This document shows, one piece after another, positions 24,341 to 32,722 of a stretch of DNA of 64,000 bases. The DNA comes from Falsiroseomonas sp050563545. Its GTDB lineage: Bacteria > Pseudomonadota > Alphaproteobacteria > Acetobacterales > Acetobacteraceae. Position numbers and translations under genes: made by a program. Within the stretch, counting starts at the first letter, position 1; every line of letters begins with the position of its first letter. The notes beneath the pieces are model-generated. The model was not told the DNA's origin, did no database searches, and saw nothing but the letters and a program-made list of their open reading frames with translations. The stretch covers positions 289,662 to 353,661 of the forward strand of contig NZ_JBNXUM010000002.1 in assembly GCF_050563545.1 (NCBI RefSeq), given 5' to 3'.

Positions 24341-25173
24341 ACGCGATCCCGCCTCGTGGTTCCGTGCTGCTGACCGCCGAGGGCATCGGCATCTCCTTCG
24401 GCGGGCTGCGCGCGCTGGACGGCGTCGGCTTCGCCGCGCGCGCGGGCGAGATCCTGGCGATCATCGGGCCGAACGGGGCGGGGAAGACCACGCTCTTCAA
24501 CATCGTCTCCGGCCTCTATCGCGCGACGAGCGGCCGCATCGCGCTGGGCGGGCGCGACGTCACGGACGCCACGCCGGACCGACTCGCCGCGCTCGGCCTG
24601 TCCCGCACCTTCCAGAACCTCCAGGTCTTCTTCCGCATGACGGCGCTGGAGAACGTCATGGCGGGGCGGCACCTGCAGGAAGGCTCGAACCTGCTCGCCG
24701 ACCTGGTCCGCCTGCCGCGCTCGCGCCGCGCCAACGCCACCACGCGCGACGCCGCGATGGCGCTGCTGGACGAAGTGGGCCTGGCCGACAAGGCCGACCT
24801 TGCCGCGGGGTCGCTGCCCTACGGCGCGCTGAAGCGGCTCGAGATCGCGCGAGCGCTGGCGACGAAGCCGCGCGTGTTGCTGCTCGACGAGCCCGCCGCC
24901 GGCTGCAATCCCGTGGAGACCGAGGAGATCGACCGCTTGATCGCCGCGGTCGCCGCGCGAGGCGTGGCGGTCGTGCTGATCGAGCACGACATGAAGCTCG
25001 TCATGCGCATCAGCCGCCACGTCGTGGTGCTGAACCAGGGGCGGATGCTGGCGGAAGGCACGCCGTCGGAGGTGCGGTCGAACCCGGACGTGATCGCGGC
25101 CTATCTCGGCACCCACGGCGCGAAGGAGGCTGGTCGCGCCGAGCAGCAGGCGCGCGGGGCACAGCATGCTTGA
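24337..25173 (+). CDS. livG: ABC transporter ATP-binding protein LivG
   Basis: 278 residues. Walker A is GPNGAGKTTLFN, the signature is LPYGALKRLEIARAL (with the LivG-type change from LSGG), Walker B is RVLLLDEPAAG and the switch His is in VLIEHDM. LivG ATPases power the LivHM channel. The start overlaps livM by 4 bp and the stop overlaps livF by 8 bp. Confidence 0.93.
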   Translation: MNAIPPRGSVLLTAEGIGISFGGLRALDGVGFAARAGEILAIIGPNGAGKTTLFNIVSGLYRATSGRIALGGRDVTDATPDRLAALGLSRTFQNLQVFFRMTALENVMAGRHLQEGSNLLADLVRLPRSRRANATTRDAAMALLDEVGLADKADLAAGSLPYGALKRLEIARALATKPRVLLLDEPAAGCNPVETEEIDRLIAAVAARGVAVVLIEHDMKLVMRISRHVVVLNQGRMLAEGTPSEVRSNPDVIAAYLGTHGAKEAGRAEQQARGAQHA

Positions 25174-25867
25174 CGTGGAGGACCTCCAATCCGCCTATGG
25201 CCGCATCCTCGCGCTGAAGGGCGTCTCGCTGCGCGTCGAGACCGGCGAGATCACGGCGATCGTCGGCGGCAACGGCGCGGGCAAGACGACGCTGCTTCGC
25301 TGCCTGTCGGGGGTGCAGCCCGCCAGTGCCGGCCGCGTAACCTTCCATGGCGAGGACATCACGGCCTGGAGCCCGCACCGGCGCGTCGCCGCGGGCATCG
25401 CGCAATCACCGGAAGGCCGCCAGGTCTTCGGGCCGCTGAGCGTGGAGGACAACCTCCGCCTCGGCGCCTTCCGGCGCGGGCGCGCCGAGGCCGAGGTGAA
25501 CCTCGAACGCGTCTTCGACATGTTCCCGATCCTGCGGGACAAGCGGGCGCTGCCGGCCGCCGGCCTGTCCGGCGGGCAGCAGCAGATGCTCGCGATCGGC
25601 CGCGCGCTGATGAGCGAGCCGCGGCTGCTGCTGCTGGACGAGCCGTCCATGGGCCTCGCGCCGGTGCTGGTGGACCAGATCCTGGATGCGGTGGTGGCGC
25701 TGAAGGGCGCCGGCGTCACGGTGCTGCTGGTCGAGCAGAACGCAAGCGCGGCGCTGGCGATCGCCGACCGCGGCTATGTCATCGAGACCGGCAGGATCGC
25801 GCACAGCGGTACGGGTGAGGAGCTGCTGCACGATCCCGCAATGCGCGAAGCCTATCTCGGAGTGTGA
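25166..25867 (+). CDS. livF: ABC transporter ATP-binding protein LivF
   Basis: 233 residues, the usual LivF length. Walker A is GGNGAGKTTLLR, the family stretch GIAQSPEGRQVFGPLSVEDNLRLG is present, the signature is LSGGQQQMLAIGRALM, Walker B is RLLLLDEPSMGLAP, and the switch His is replaced by the LivF-typical LVEQNA. It works with LivG as a heterodimer. It overlaps livG by 8 bp, and the GAF-protein gene begins 2 bp after its stop. Confidence 0.93.
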   Translation: MLDVEDLQSAYGRILALKGVSLRVETGEITAIVGGNGAGKTTLLRCLSGVQPASAGRVTFHGEDITAWSPHRRVAAGIAQSPEGRQVFGPLSVEDNLRLGAFRRGRAEAEVNLERVFDMFPILRDKRALPAAGLSGGQQQMLAIGRALMSEPRLLLLDEPSMGLAPVLVDQILDAVVALKGAGVTVLLVEQNASAALAIADRGYVIETGRIAHSGTGEELLHDPAMREAYLGV

Positions 25868-25869
25868 GC

Positions 25870-26499
25870 ATGACCGACGCCGAACTCGCGACCGCAACGC
25901 TGGCTATGATGGAGCGCGCCGGGGACGAGGCGCTGGACGCGGCCGGGCCGGAGGAGGCGATCCGCGCGATCGCGCGCGGCTGCTTCGATCTCCTGGGGGA
26001 CCGCGACGCGCATCTCAGGCCCGGCGCGCTGAAGGAAGGCGAGCGGCAGTATCTCGTCGCCGGCGCCTTCTTCGTCACGCCGGACAGGCAGTGGCACATG
26101 CTGGTCGGCAGCATCGGCTTCCCGCCGGAGCAGCAGCGGCTGCTGGTGCCGATCGATGGCGGGCATCCCGGCCGGGTCCACGCGACCAGGTCGAAGCTGC
26201 TGCTGCGCAACACGGACGACCACGGCAGCTTCCGGCAGTACCTGAAGACCTCGCGCATGGGCTCGACCATCTTCGCGCCGATCACCTGGCGCGGGGAGTT
26301 CCTCGGCCAGTTGATCATGGCGGCGCAGGCGCGCGGGACGATGCGGGAGGTGGACCTGGCGGTGCTGGTGGCCTGCGCGCGGATCGCCGCCGGCGTGTGG
26401 GTCGCGCAGGGAGGGCCGGCCTGGCTGGCGGCGAACTACCCGCCGGCGGATGGATTCTTCGTCGGGCGCGAGGGGTTGGACGAGCGCGACAGGACCTAA
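25870..26499 (+). CDS. GAF-domain-like protein encoded at the end of the liv-type operon
   Basis: 209 residues, no signal peptide or membrane helix. The middle part resembles a GAF fold: YLVAGAFFVTPDRQWHMLVGSIGFP, a loop TDDHGSFRQYLKTSRMGSTIFAPI, then WRGEFLGQLIMAAQARGTMREVDLAVLVACARIAAGVW. GAF domains bind small ligands such as cyclic nucleotides or aromatics. Its gene begins 2 bp after livF (ATG 25870; GTG 25864 is also possible), which suggests a sensor or regulator working with this transporter. It is convergent with prfC, the last 4 bp overlapping. Moderate certainty on the fold, low on the role. Confidence 0.65.
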   Translation: MTDAELATATLAMMERAGDEALDAAGPEEAIRAIARGCFDLLGDRDAHLRPGALKEGERQYLVAGAFFVTPDRQWHMLVGSIGFPPEQQRLLVPIDGGHPGRVHATRSKLLLRNTDDHGSFRQYLKTSRMGSTIFAPITWRGEFLGQLIMAAQARGTMREVDLAVLVACARIAAGVWVAQGGPAWLAANYPPADGFFVGREGLDERDRT

Positions 26500-28118
26500 C
26501 GCGCCATCTGCACCACGCCGTGCTGCTCCCGCACGGCGTGGAACTTTAGCGCGGGAAAGTCCTCCTCCGCGCGCTTGCGGCGCCAGTCGCTGCTGAACAA
26601 CGCGACGTATTCGCCGTCATGGTCCTCCGCCGTATCGCTGCGGTTGGTCGCGGCCCAGCGCTCGATCTCCGCGCGCTCGCCGCTGATCCAGCGCAGGACC
26701 TGCCAGCGCGTCGCGTCGAAGCCCGCGGGGACGCCGTATTCCACCTTGAGCCGCGACTGCAGCACGTCGAGCTGAAGCTGCCCGACCACGCCGACCACGG
26801 GCGGCGAGCCGTCGAGAGGCCGGAAGATCTGCACGACGCCTTCCTCGGCGAGCTGGTCGAGTGCCGTGCGCAGCTTTTTCGCCAGCATCGGATCCTCCAG
26901 CCGCACATGGCGCAGGATCTCCGGGGCGAAGGAAGGCACGCCCTTGAAGTTGACCTCCTCGCCTTCCGTCAGCGTGTCGCCGATGCGCAGCGTCCCGTGG
27001 TTGGCGATGCCGACGACGTCGCCGGGCCAGGCTTCCTCGGCGACCTGGCGTTCCTTCGCGAAGAAGAAGAGCGGCGCGTTCACCGGCACCTGCTTGCCCG
27101 TGCGGACCTGGCGCAGCCGCATGCCCTTGGTCAGCCGCCCGCTGCACAGCCGCACGAAGGCCACGCGGTCGCGATGGTTGGGGTCCATGTTGGCCTGGAC
27201 CTTGAAGACGAAGCCGGTCAGGCGGGGCTCCTCGGGTTCGATGTCGCGGGGATCGGCAGGCCGCGCGCCGGGCGGGGGCGCGAAGCGCGACAGGCCCTCC
27301 AGCAGATGGCCGACGCCGAAGTCGCGCAGCGCGGAGCCGAAGAAGACCGGCGTCAGCGTGCCCTGCCGGAACGCCGCGAGGTCGAAGGGCTTGAGGCCGG
27401 CCTCGGCCAGCAGCACCTCCTCGGACAGCGCCGTCGCGCGTTGCTCGCCGACCAGCTCCGCGATTTTCGGGTCGTCGTAGCCGGTGACCGCGATGCCCTC
27501 CTCCTCCGTCGCGTCCACCGGCATCAGGCGCTTTGCCAGGATGTCGTAGGTGCCCCAGAACTCGGACGCGCGGCCGACCGGCCAGGCGACGGGGGCGGCG
27601 TCCAGCGCCAGCGTCTGCTCGATCTCGTCGATCAGCTCGAAGGGATCGCGGGCCTCACGGTCCATCTTGTTGACGAAGGTCACGATCGGGATGTCGCGCA
27701 GGCGGCAGACCTCGAACAGCTTGCGCGTCTGGCTCTCGATGCCCTTGGCGGCGTCGAGCACCATCACCGCGGCGTCCACGGCGGTCAGCGTGCGGTAGGT
27801 GTCCTCGGAGAAGTCCTCGTGGCCCGGTGTGTCCAGCAGGTTGAAGACGACGCCGGCGCGTTCGAAGGTCATGACGGAGGTCGCGACGGAAATGCCGCGG
27901 TCCTGCTCGATCTTCATCCAGTCCGATCGCGTGCGACGCGCATTGCCCTTGGCGCGCACGGCGCCGGCGAGCTGGATCGCGCCGCCCTTGAGCAGCAGCT
28001 TCTCCGTCAGGGTGGTCTTGCCCGCATCGGGGTGGGCGATGATCGCGAAGGTTCGCCGCCGCGCGGCTTCCCGCGCGACCGCATCGGCGGCCAGGGTTTC
28101 GCTCATGATGGGCGGCAT
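26496..28118 (-). CDS. prfC: Peptide chain release factor 3
   Basis: 540 residues, the family's normal size. RF3 is the translational GTPase that recycles RF1/RF2 from the ribosome. G1 is AHPDAGKTTLTEKLL, switch I TRSDWMKIEQDRGISVATSVMTF, G3 DTPGHEDFSEDTYR and G4 NKMDREARDP. The C-terminal domains contain the family runs RLTGFVFKVQANMDPNHRDRVAF and PVVGVVGQLQLDVLQSRLKVEYGV. ATG 28118 has AAAGGG just upstream; ATG 28106 (MSETL) is the alternative. Single gene. Confidence 0.96.
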   Translation of the reverse strand: MPPIMSETLAADAVAREAARRRTFAIIAHPDAGKTTLTEKLLLKGGAIQLAGAVRAKGNARRTRSDWMKIEQDRGISVATSVMTFERAGVVFNLLDTPGHEDFSEDTYRTLTAVDAAVMVLDAAKGIESQTRKLFEVCRLRDIPIVTFVNKMDREARDPFELIDEIEQTLALDAAPVAWPVGRASEFWGTYDILAKRLMPVDATEEEGIAVTGYDDPKIAELVGEQRATALSEEVLLAEAGLKPFDLAAFRQGTLTPVFFGSALRDFGVGHLLEGLSRFAPPPGARPADPRDIEPEEPRLTGFVFKVQANMDPNHRDRVAFVRLCSGRLTKGMRLRQVRTGKQVPVNAPLFFFAKERQVAEEAWPGDVVGIANHGTLRIGDTLTEGEEVNFKGVPSFAPEILRHVRLEDPMLAKKLRTALDQLAEEGVVQIFRPLDGSPPVVGVVGQLQLDVLQSRLKVEYGVPAGFDATRWQVLRWISGERAEIERWAATNRSDTAEDHDGEYVALFSSDWRRKRAEEDFPALKFHAVREQHGVVQMAR

Positions 28119-28141
28119 ATAGCCCTTTCGGGCGCCGCGTA

Positions 28142-29101
28142 TCAGCCCCTGGAGCGTTCCAGGATCCGCACCAGCCCATGCACCCCGCGCATCACGGGGG
28201 CGGGCTGGCCCAGCTTCCCGGCCATCTCCACTAGCGCGCCGAGGATCGGGCCGAGCTCGAGCGGCCGCCCGGCCTCCCAGTCCTGCAGCATCGAGGTCCG
28301 GAAGGCGCCCAGACGCCGTGTCACCTCGGTCCGGGCCGCGATGGAGCCGAGCGGCGCCAGGCCGATGCGCTGCCCGATCGCGTCCATCTCCGCCATCATC
28401 GCCTCGGCCAGGCCCTTCACGCCGGGCTCGTCCAGCATGTCCGACAGCGTGCCGCGGCAGAGCACGCTGAGCGGGTTCATGTTCGAATTGCCCCAGAGCT
28501 TGCGCCAGATCTCGTCCCGGATGGCAGGCGAGGCCTCGGCCGGCAGGCCGCCCGCTTGCAGCGCGGCGACGACGGCGGCGGGATCGGCGCTGGACACGCC
28601 GCCGATGGGCAGGCGGTCGGCCTTGACCAGGCGGACGACGCCCGGGGCCTCCACCAAGGACGCCGCGTGCACCACGGCGGCCAGCGTGCGCTCCGCCGGC
28701 AGCGCGGCGGCGAGCGCCCCGCCGGGATCCACGCTCTCCAGCGCGGCGCCCGCGAGCGCCCCGCCGAAGCCCTGCAGGAAGAACCAGGGCACGCCGTTCT
28801 GCGCCGCCATGACCTGAGTCGCCGGCCCCAGCGCGGCGCGGATCAGCGGCAGGGCGGCGGGCAGCTGCTGGCCCTTGAGCCCCAGCACCAGCAGGTCGGC
28901 AGGCGGCAGGTCGGCCGGGTCGGCAGCGACGGCCAGGCGGAAGGCGCGCTCTGCCGCGCCCTCCCGCAGGCGCAGCCCGTCGCGCTGCAGCGCATCCAGC
29001 GCCGCCCCGCGGGCCAGCAGCGACACCTCGGCCCCGCCGGCCGTGAATCCCGCCGCCAGCCAGCCGCCGATCGCACCCACGCCGAGGACCGTCACCCGCA
29101 T
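28142..29101 (-). CDS. 2-dehydropantoate 2-reductase family protein
   Basis: 319 residues. The N-terminal Rossmann motif GVGAIGGWLAAGF binds NADPH; LVLGLKGQQLPAALPLI and AAQNGVPWFFLQG follow; the C-terminal ApbA/PanE domain includes the conserved Lys in IWRKLWGNSNMNPLS. The canonical enzyme makes pantoate for CoA, but Alphaproteobacteria carry many paralogues with other 2-keto acids as substrates, so no symbol is given. The start is 46 bp from the divergent Bug-receptor start. Confidence 0.82.
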   Translation of the reverse strand: MRVTVLGVGAIGGWLAAGFTAGGAEVSLLARGAALDALQRDGLRLREGAAERAFRLAVAADPADLPPADLLVLGLKGQQLPAALPLIRAALGPATQVMAAQNGVPWFFLQGFGGALAGAALESVDPGGALAAALPAERTLAAVVHAASLVEAPGVVRLVKADRLPIGGVSSADPAAVVAALQAGGLPAEASPAIRDEIWRKLWGNSNMNPLSVLCRGTLSDMLDEPGVKGLAEAMMAEMDAIGQRIGLAPLGSIAARTEVTRRLGAFRTSMLQDWEAGRPLELGPILGALVEMAGKLGQPAPVMRGVHGLVRILERSRG

Positions 29102-29147
29102 GCATGCCCCCTGCCCTAACGGCCGCGAACCGGCAAGACTGCACGGC

Positions 29148-30116
29148 ATGATCGCCCGCCGCGCTCTCCTTCCCCTTGGCCTGGCTCTGACCCTCGCCAC
29201 CCCCGCGCTGGCCCAGGCTCCCTGGCCCGCCCGGCCCGTCCGCCTCGTCGTGCCCTTCCCGCCAGGAGGCACGACCGACGTGCTCGCCCGCGCCCTGGCC
29301 GCCAGGTGGCAGGACGCCTGGGGCCAGCAGGTCATCGTGGACAACAAGGGCGGCGGCGGCGGGGTGATCGGCACGCAGGAGGTGTTCCGCGCCGCGCCCG
29401 ACGGCTACGTCCTGGTGCTCGGAAACAACCAGACGCATGGCACCAACGGCGCGCTGATCCCGGGCCTGCCCTATGACCCCGCCGGCTTCGCCGCGATCAC
29501 GCTCGTCGCGCGCGCGCCACATGCGCTAGTGGTGCCGGCGTCCTCCCCGGCGCGGAGCGTGCCGCAACTGATCGCGCTGGGGAAACGTCCCCAGGGGGTG
29601 ACCTACGCCTCCTCCTCGGCGGGGTCGTCGTCGCACTTGATGGGCGAGACCTTCGCGCGGCGGAACGGGATGACGGCGACCCATGTCCCCTATCGCGGCG
29701 CCGCGCCGGCGGCGCAGGACCTGGTCGCCGGGACGGTGGACTACATGATGGCGACCTGGGCGAGCGTCTCGGCGCTGGCGGCCGATGGCCGGATCCGCGC
29801 GCTCGGCGTCGGCGGGGAGGAACGCTTCCCCGACATCCCGGACGTCCCGACCCTGAAGGAGCTGGGCTACGACTACGTCTCGGGCGACGCCTGGTTCGGG
29901 CTCTTCGCGCCCGCCGGCACGCCGCCGGCCGTGCTCGATCGAGTGCACGCCGCGACCGAGGCCGCGCTGGCCGACCCGGCGATTCGCGGCCGGCTGGAAG
30001 CCGCGGGCTTCCGGATCGCGACCATGCCGCCCGCCGCCTTCGGCGCCTTCCACCAGGCGGAGGTGCGCCGGTGGGCGGCGCTCGTGCGGGAGTCCGGCGT
30101 CACCCTCACGAACTGA
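29148..30116 (+). CDS. Bug-type tripartite tricarboxylate receptor
   Basis: 322 residues. A Sec signal (residues 1-23, ending PALAQA) precedes the TctC/Bug fold: WPARPVRLVVPFPPGGTTDVLAR, the Asp loop NKGGGGGVIGTQEVFRAAPDGY, THVPYRGAAPAAQDLVAGTVDYMM and DIPDVPTLKELGYDYVSGDAW. Bug receptors capture carboxylates in the periplasm. As is common in Acetobacteraceae and Burkholderiales, no tctA/tctB membrane genes adjoin it. Divergent from the ketopantoate-reductase-like gene. Confidence 0.92.
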   Translation: MIARRALLPLGLALTLATPALAQAPWPARPVRLVVPFPPGGTTDVLARALAARWQDAWGQQVIVDNKGGGGGVIGTQEVFRAAPDGYVLVLGNNQTHGTNGALIPGLPYDPAGFAAITLVARAPHALVVPASSPARSVPQLIALGKRPQGVTYASSSAGSSSHLMGETFARRNGMTATHVPYRGAAPAAQDLVAGTVDYMMATWASVSALAADGRIRALGVGGEERFPDIPDVPTLKELGYDYVSGDAWFGLFAPAGTPPAVLDRVHAATEAALADPAIRGRLEAAGFRIATMPPAAFGAFHQAEVRRWAALVRESGVTLTN

Positions 30117-30209
30117 TGAGGGGGGAGGGTTGCGCCCAGCACGGGGCCCTCCCCCTTGGCCACGCGGCCTGTCGCGGCTAAATGCAGGCTGCCCAAAGCC
30201 AGCAGGACC

Positions 30210-30614
30210 ATGCAGACCAAGAAGCTCTTCGATTTCAACGAGCGCAAGAATGCCGCCGAGGAGGCCCGCAAGGCCGCCGCCGAGAAGTTCGCCTCCATGA
30301 AGGCCCGCCTCGACGACCCCGAGGTGCAGAAGCGGATGGCCGAGCAGAAGGCCATCGCCGAGGCCCGCGCCGCGCGCGAGGCCGAGAAGCGCGCCGCGAG
30401 GCTCGCGGAGAAGCGCGCCGAGCAGGCGGCGCGCGAGGCCGCCAAGCGCGAGGCCGAGCGCAAGGCGCAGGAGGAGCTCGCGATCCGGCGCGCCGCCGAG
30501 ATCGAGGCCGCCAACGCCGCCGCCCGCCGCGCCGCCGACCAGCGCAACCGGGCCCATACTCTTGCTGCCGCCCACAAGGCGATGCAGGACGCGCGCAAGG
30601 CGCGCCAGCGCTAA
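30210..30614 (+). CDS. Ala/Glu/Lys-rich coiled-coil protein, DUF6481-like
   Basis: 134 residues, almost wholly charged helix (AAREAEKRAARLAEKRAEQAAREAA-type heptads), with a conserved opening KKLFDFNERKNAAEEARKAA. This matches the short DUF6481 family of Alphaproteobacteria, which has no known function. No signal peptide or membrane helix. ATG 30210 follows AGCAGGACC. It stands alone, between a Bug-receptor gene and a repeat-rich gap. Confidence 0.7.
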   Translation: MQTKKLFDFNERKNAAEEARKAAAEKFASMKARLDDPEVQKRMAEQKAIAEARAAREAEKRAARLAEKRAEQAAREAAKREAERKAQEELAIRRAAEIEAANAAARRAADQRNRAHTLAAAHKAMQDARKARQR

Positions 30615-30620
30615 CCACGC

Positions 30621-30700
30621 CCCACGACGTTGCTGCGCAACGCCGCGGGGGCCCCGAACCCAACCCCACGACGTTGCTGCGCAACGCCGCGGGGGCCCCG
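30621..30700. repeat. 36-bp tandem direct repeat in the gap after the DUF6481-like gene
   Basis: Bases 30621-30656 and 30665-30700 are identical, separated by 8 bp (period 44 bp). Each unit contains the small hairpin GTTGC-TGC-GCAAC and ends GGGGGCCCCG. The pair follows the coiled-coil gene stop by 7 bp and could act as a tandem 3' structure. Confidence 0.9.
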
Positions 30701-30731
30701 GATTGGCGCTGAGCTTTCGCTGATGGCTCCG

Positions 30732-30756
30732 CCTGTCGCGGCAAAGCCGCGACAGG
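30732..30756. terminator. 11-bp perfect hairpin between convergent genes
   Basis: CCTGTCGCGGC and GCCGCGACAGG are exact complements around an AAA loop. It lies between the DUF6481-like gene (plus) and the racemase-fold gene (minus), so it can serve both as a terminator. There is no T-run. Confidence 0.6.
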
Positions 30757-30818
30757 GCACCGGGGGGCCGCTGGGCACCGCGGGCTCTGCACCCTTTCTG
30801 ACGGCGCGATAGCTGCCC

Positions 30819-31565
30819 TCAGCCCGGCAGACGCCCCGCCAGTTCCGGACAGCACGCCAGCATCGCCTCGCTCGCCGGCAGGCCGAGCGTGCGGCACGCG
30901 ACGAACGCACAGGCCAGGTTGGACGAGACGAGCGGCACGCCGAGCCGCGCGCCCATCCATTCCATGGCGTCGAGCGTCGCCGCGCCGGTGCCCGAGATCA
31001 GCACCACGCAGTCCCCGGGCGGCGACAGCTTCGCGAGGCCGTCCGCAACCTCCTCCGGTGCCAGGTCATAGGCACGGAAGGTGTCGCTGACCTTGAAGGA
31101 CTCGACGAGGTCGAGCCCGGCCGCGGCCCAGTAGCGCTCCGCGCGCTCCGTCAGCCAGCCGGGATAGGGCGAGAACAGCAGCAGACGCGACCGCCCGAGC
31201 GCCGCCAGGGCCGCGGCGATGGCGCGCGACGCCAGGATCACCGGCCGCCCGGCATCGGCCGAGAGCGTCGCCTGCAGTGCCTCGTCCTCTGCCGGCGGCA
31301 GCGCGTAGCTCGGTCCGGTGATGCCGACGATGGTCGCGTCCAGCGCCAGCGCCCCGAAGGCATGCAGCGCGGCCTTCACGTGGTCGAGGTAGACCGCGTT
31401 GCGCTGTTCCAGCGTGGTGTCCGGCATCACCGGCAGCCGCGCCACATGGAGCGCCGCCTGGTGCGGCAGCAGGTGCCGGATCTCGGGCTCCACCGCCGGA
31501 TTGGCCGAGGGCGAAAGCAGTCCCACGCGATGCGTGGGATGCCAGCGTCGCGCAGGGCGACTCAC
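30819..31565 (-). CDS. Asp/Glu racemase-superfamily protein (maleate isomerase/AMDase-like) with atypical active site
   Basis: 248 residues, GTG start at 31565 overlapping the stop of the monooxygenase (GTGA). The fold is recognisable from RVGLLSPSANPAVEPEIRHLLP, LFSPYPGWLTERAERYWAAAGLDLV and SGTGAATLDAMEWMGARLGVPLVSSN, typical of maleate isomerase, hydantoin racemase and arylmalonate decarboxylase. Catalytic cysteines sit in two motifs in that superfamily; here the equivalents read VGITGPSYAL and LISGTGAATL, both without Cys. Cys residues occur nearby (GDCVVLIS, LACAFVACR) but not at the usual places. The reaction is therefore uncertain. Last gene of the seven-gene operon. Confidence 0.72.
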   Translation of the reverse strand: MSRPARRWHPTHRVGLLSPSANPAVEPEIRHLLPHQAALHVARLPVMPDTTLEQRNAVYLDHVKAALHAFGALALDATIVGITGPSYALPPAEDEALQATLSADAGRPVILASRAIAAALAALGRSRLLLFSPYPGWLTERAERYWAAAGLDLVESFKVSDTFRAYDLAPEEVADGLAKLSPPGDCVVLISGTGAATLDAMEWMGARLGVPLVSSNLACAFVACRTLGLPASEAMLACCPELAGRLPG

Positions 31566-32722
31566 GGCGCTCCCGCCTTCGCGATATCGAGCATGCTCGC
31601 CTCCCTCGCCCATGCGCGCGCCTGGTCCGGCGTCATCGCCGCCATCCGCGCGACCTCGCCGCCCGGGTCGGCGGCGACGCGCGCGTCCGTCCGCGGCAGC
31701 AGCGCGCCGCGCACCGTGTCCAGCCGCGCCCGCGCCCAGCCATCCAGCAGCGCGTCGCCGCCGCCGTCGAGCACGCGCCGCAGCGTCGCGGCCAGCGTCA
31801 TGGCGTCGTGCACGCCGGCATTCATGTTCATGCCGCCCCGCGTGTTCGTCAGATGTGCGGCGTCGCCCGCGAGCAGCACGCGGCCGGCGCGATAGGCCGC
31901 CGCCATCGCCTTCCGCACGCCATAGACGTCGCGCCCACTGATCGGCATGTCCGCGAGATGCGGCAGGAAACGCCTGATGCGGGCGCGGGCGTGGTCCTCC
32001 GCCAGGGCGGCATCGTCGGGCGTCTCTGGCGCGATGCGGAAGATCAGCCGCCAGACCTCCGGCATGCGCAGCAGCGAGCACGACCCGCCGGCGTCATAGA
32101 GGTAGCCGAGGCCGTCCAGCCCCTCGACATGCGCGCGCAGGTCGAGCGGCGTCAGCAGCCTCAACACGCGATGGGCATAGTCGCTGGTCTCGGCGGCGAT
32201 CCCCGCCAGGCCGCGCACCGCGCCCGAGGATCCGTCGCAGCCGATGAGCCACCGCGCGCGATGCATGGAACCGTCGTCGCAGGTCACGGTCACGCCGGCA
32301 TCGTCCTGGTGCAGCGCGGCGACGCCCGCAGAGAAGCGCACCGTCTCCGGGGGCAGCGCGCCGAGCAGCGCGGGCGTGAGGTAGTGCTGCTCGCGATGCC
32401 AGCGGAAGGGGAAGCGCGTCTCGTCGCGCAGGATGCCGAGGTCGAGGGTCGCCGCTTGCGGCGCGGCGGAAGATGCGAAATCACCGCTGTCCACGCGCCG
32501 CCAGAGGATGCGGTCCACCTGCACGCCGCTCCGCCGCAGGCCCGCGAAGACCCCGACCTCGTCCAGCGCCTCCAGTGTCGGCGGATGGAAGGTGGAGGCG
32601 CGCGACGCCGTGGACAGGCCCTCGCGCTTCTCCAGCACGCGCGCCTCGATGCCCCGCCGGTGCAGCGCGAGCGCGAGCGTCAGGCCGACCGGCCCGGCGC
32701 CGGCGATCAGGATATCCGTCAT
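31562..32722 (-). CDS. FAD-dependent aromatic-ring-hydroxylase-type monooxygenase
   Basis: 386 residues of the PHBH/UbiH group. The FAD dinucleotide motif is GAGPVGLTLALALHRRGIEARVLEK; the central DG motif is RWLIGCDGSSGAVR; the second FAD motif is GRVLLAGDAAHLTNTRGGMNMNAGVHDA, with the usual NP.GG..mN. pattern slightly altered. Such enzymes use NAD(P)H and O2 to hydroxylate aromatic or related rings. ATG 32722 overlaps the MmgE/PrpD stop by 4 bp, so it belongs to the same operon. Substrate unknown. Confidence 0.87.
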   Translation of the reverse strand: MTDILIAGAGPVGLTLALALHRRGIEARVLEKREGLSTASRASTFHPPTLEALDEVGVFAGLRRSGVQVDRILWRRVDSGDFASSAAPQAATLDLGILRDETRFPFRWHREQHYLTPALLGALPPETVRFSAGVAALHQDDAGVTVTCDDGSMHRARWLIGCDGSSGAVRGLAGIAAETSDYAHRVLRLLTPLDLRAHVEGLDGLGYLYDAGGSCSLLRMPEVWRLIFRIAPETPDDAALAEDHARARIRRFLPHLADMPISGRDVYGVRKAMAAAYRAGRVLLAGDAAHLTNTRGGMNMNAGVHDAMTLAATLRRVLDGGGDALLDGWARARLDTVRGALLPRTDARVAADPGGEVARMAAMTPDQARAWAREASMLDIAKAGAP

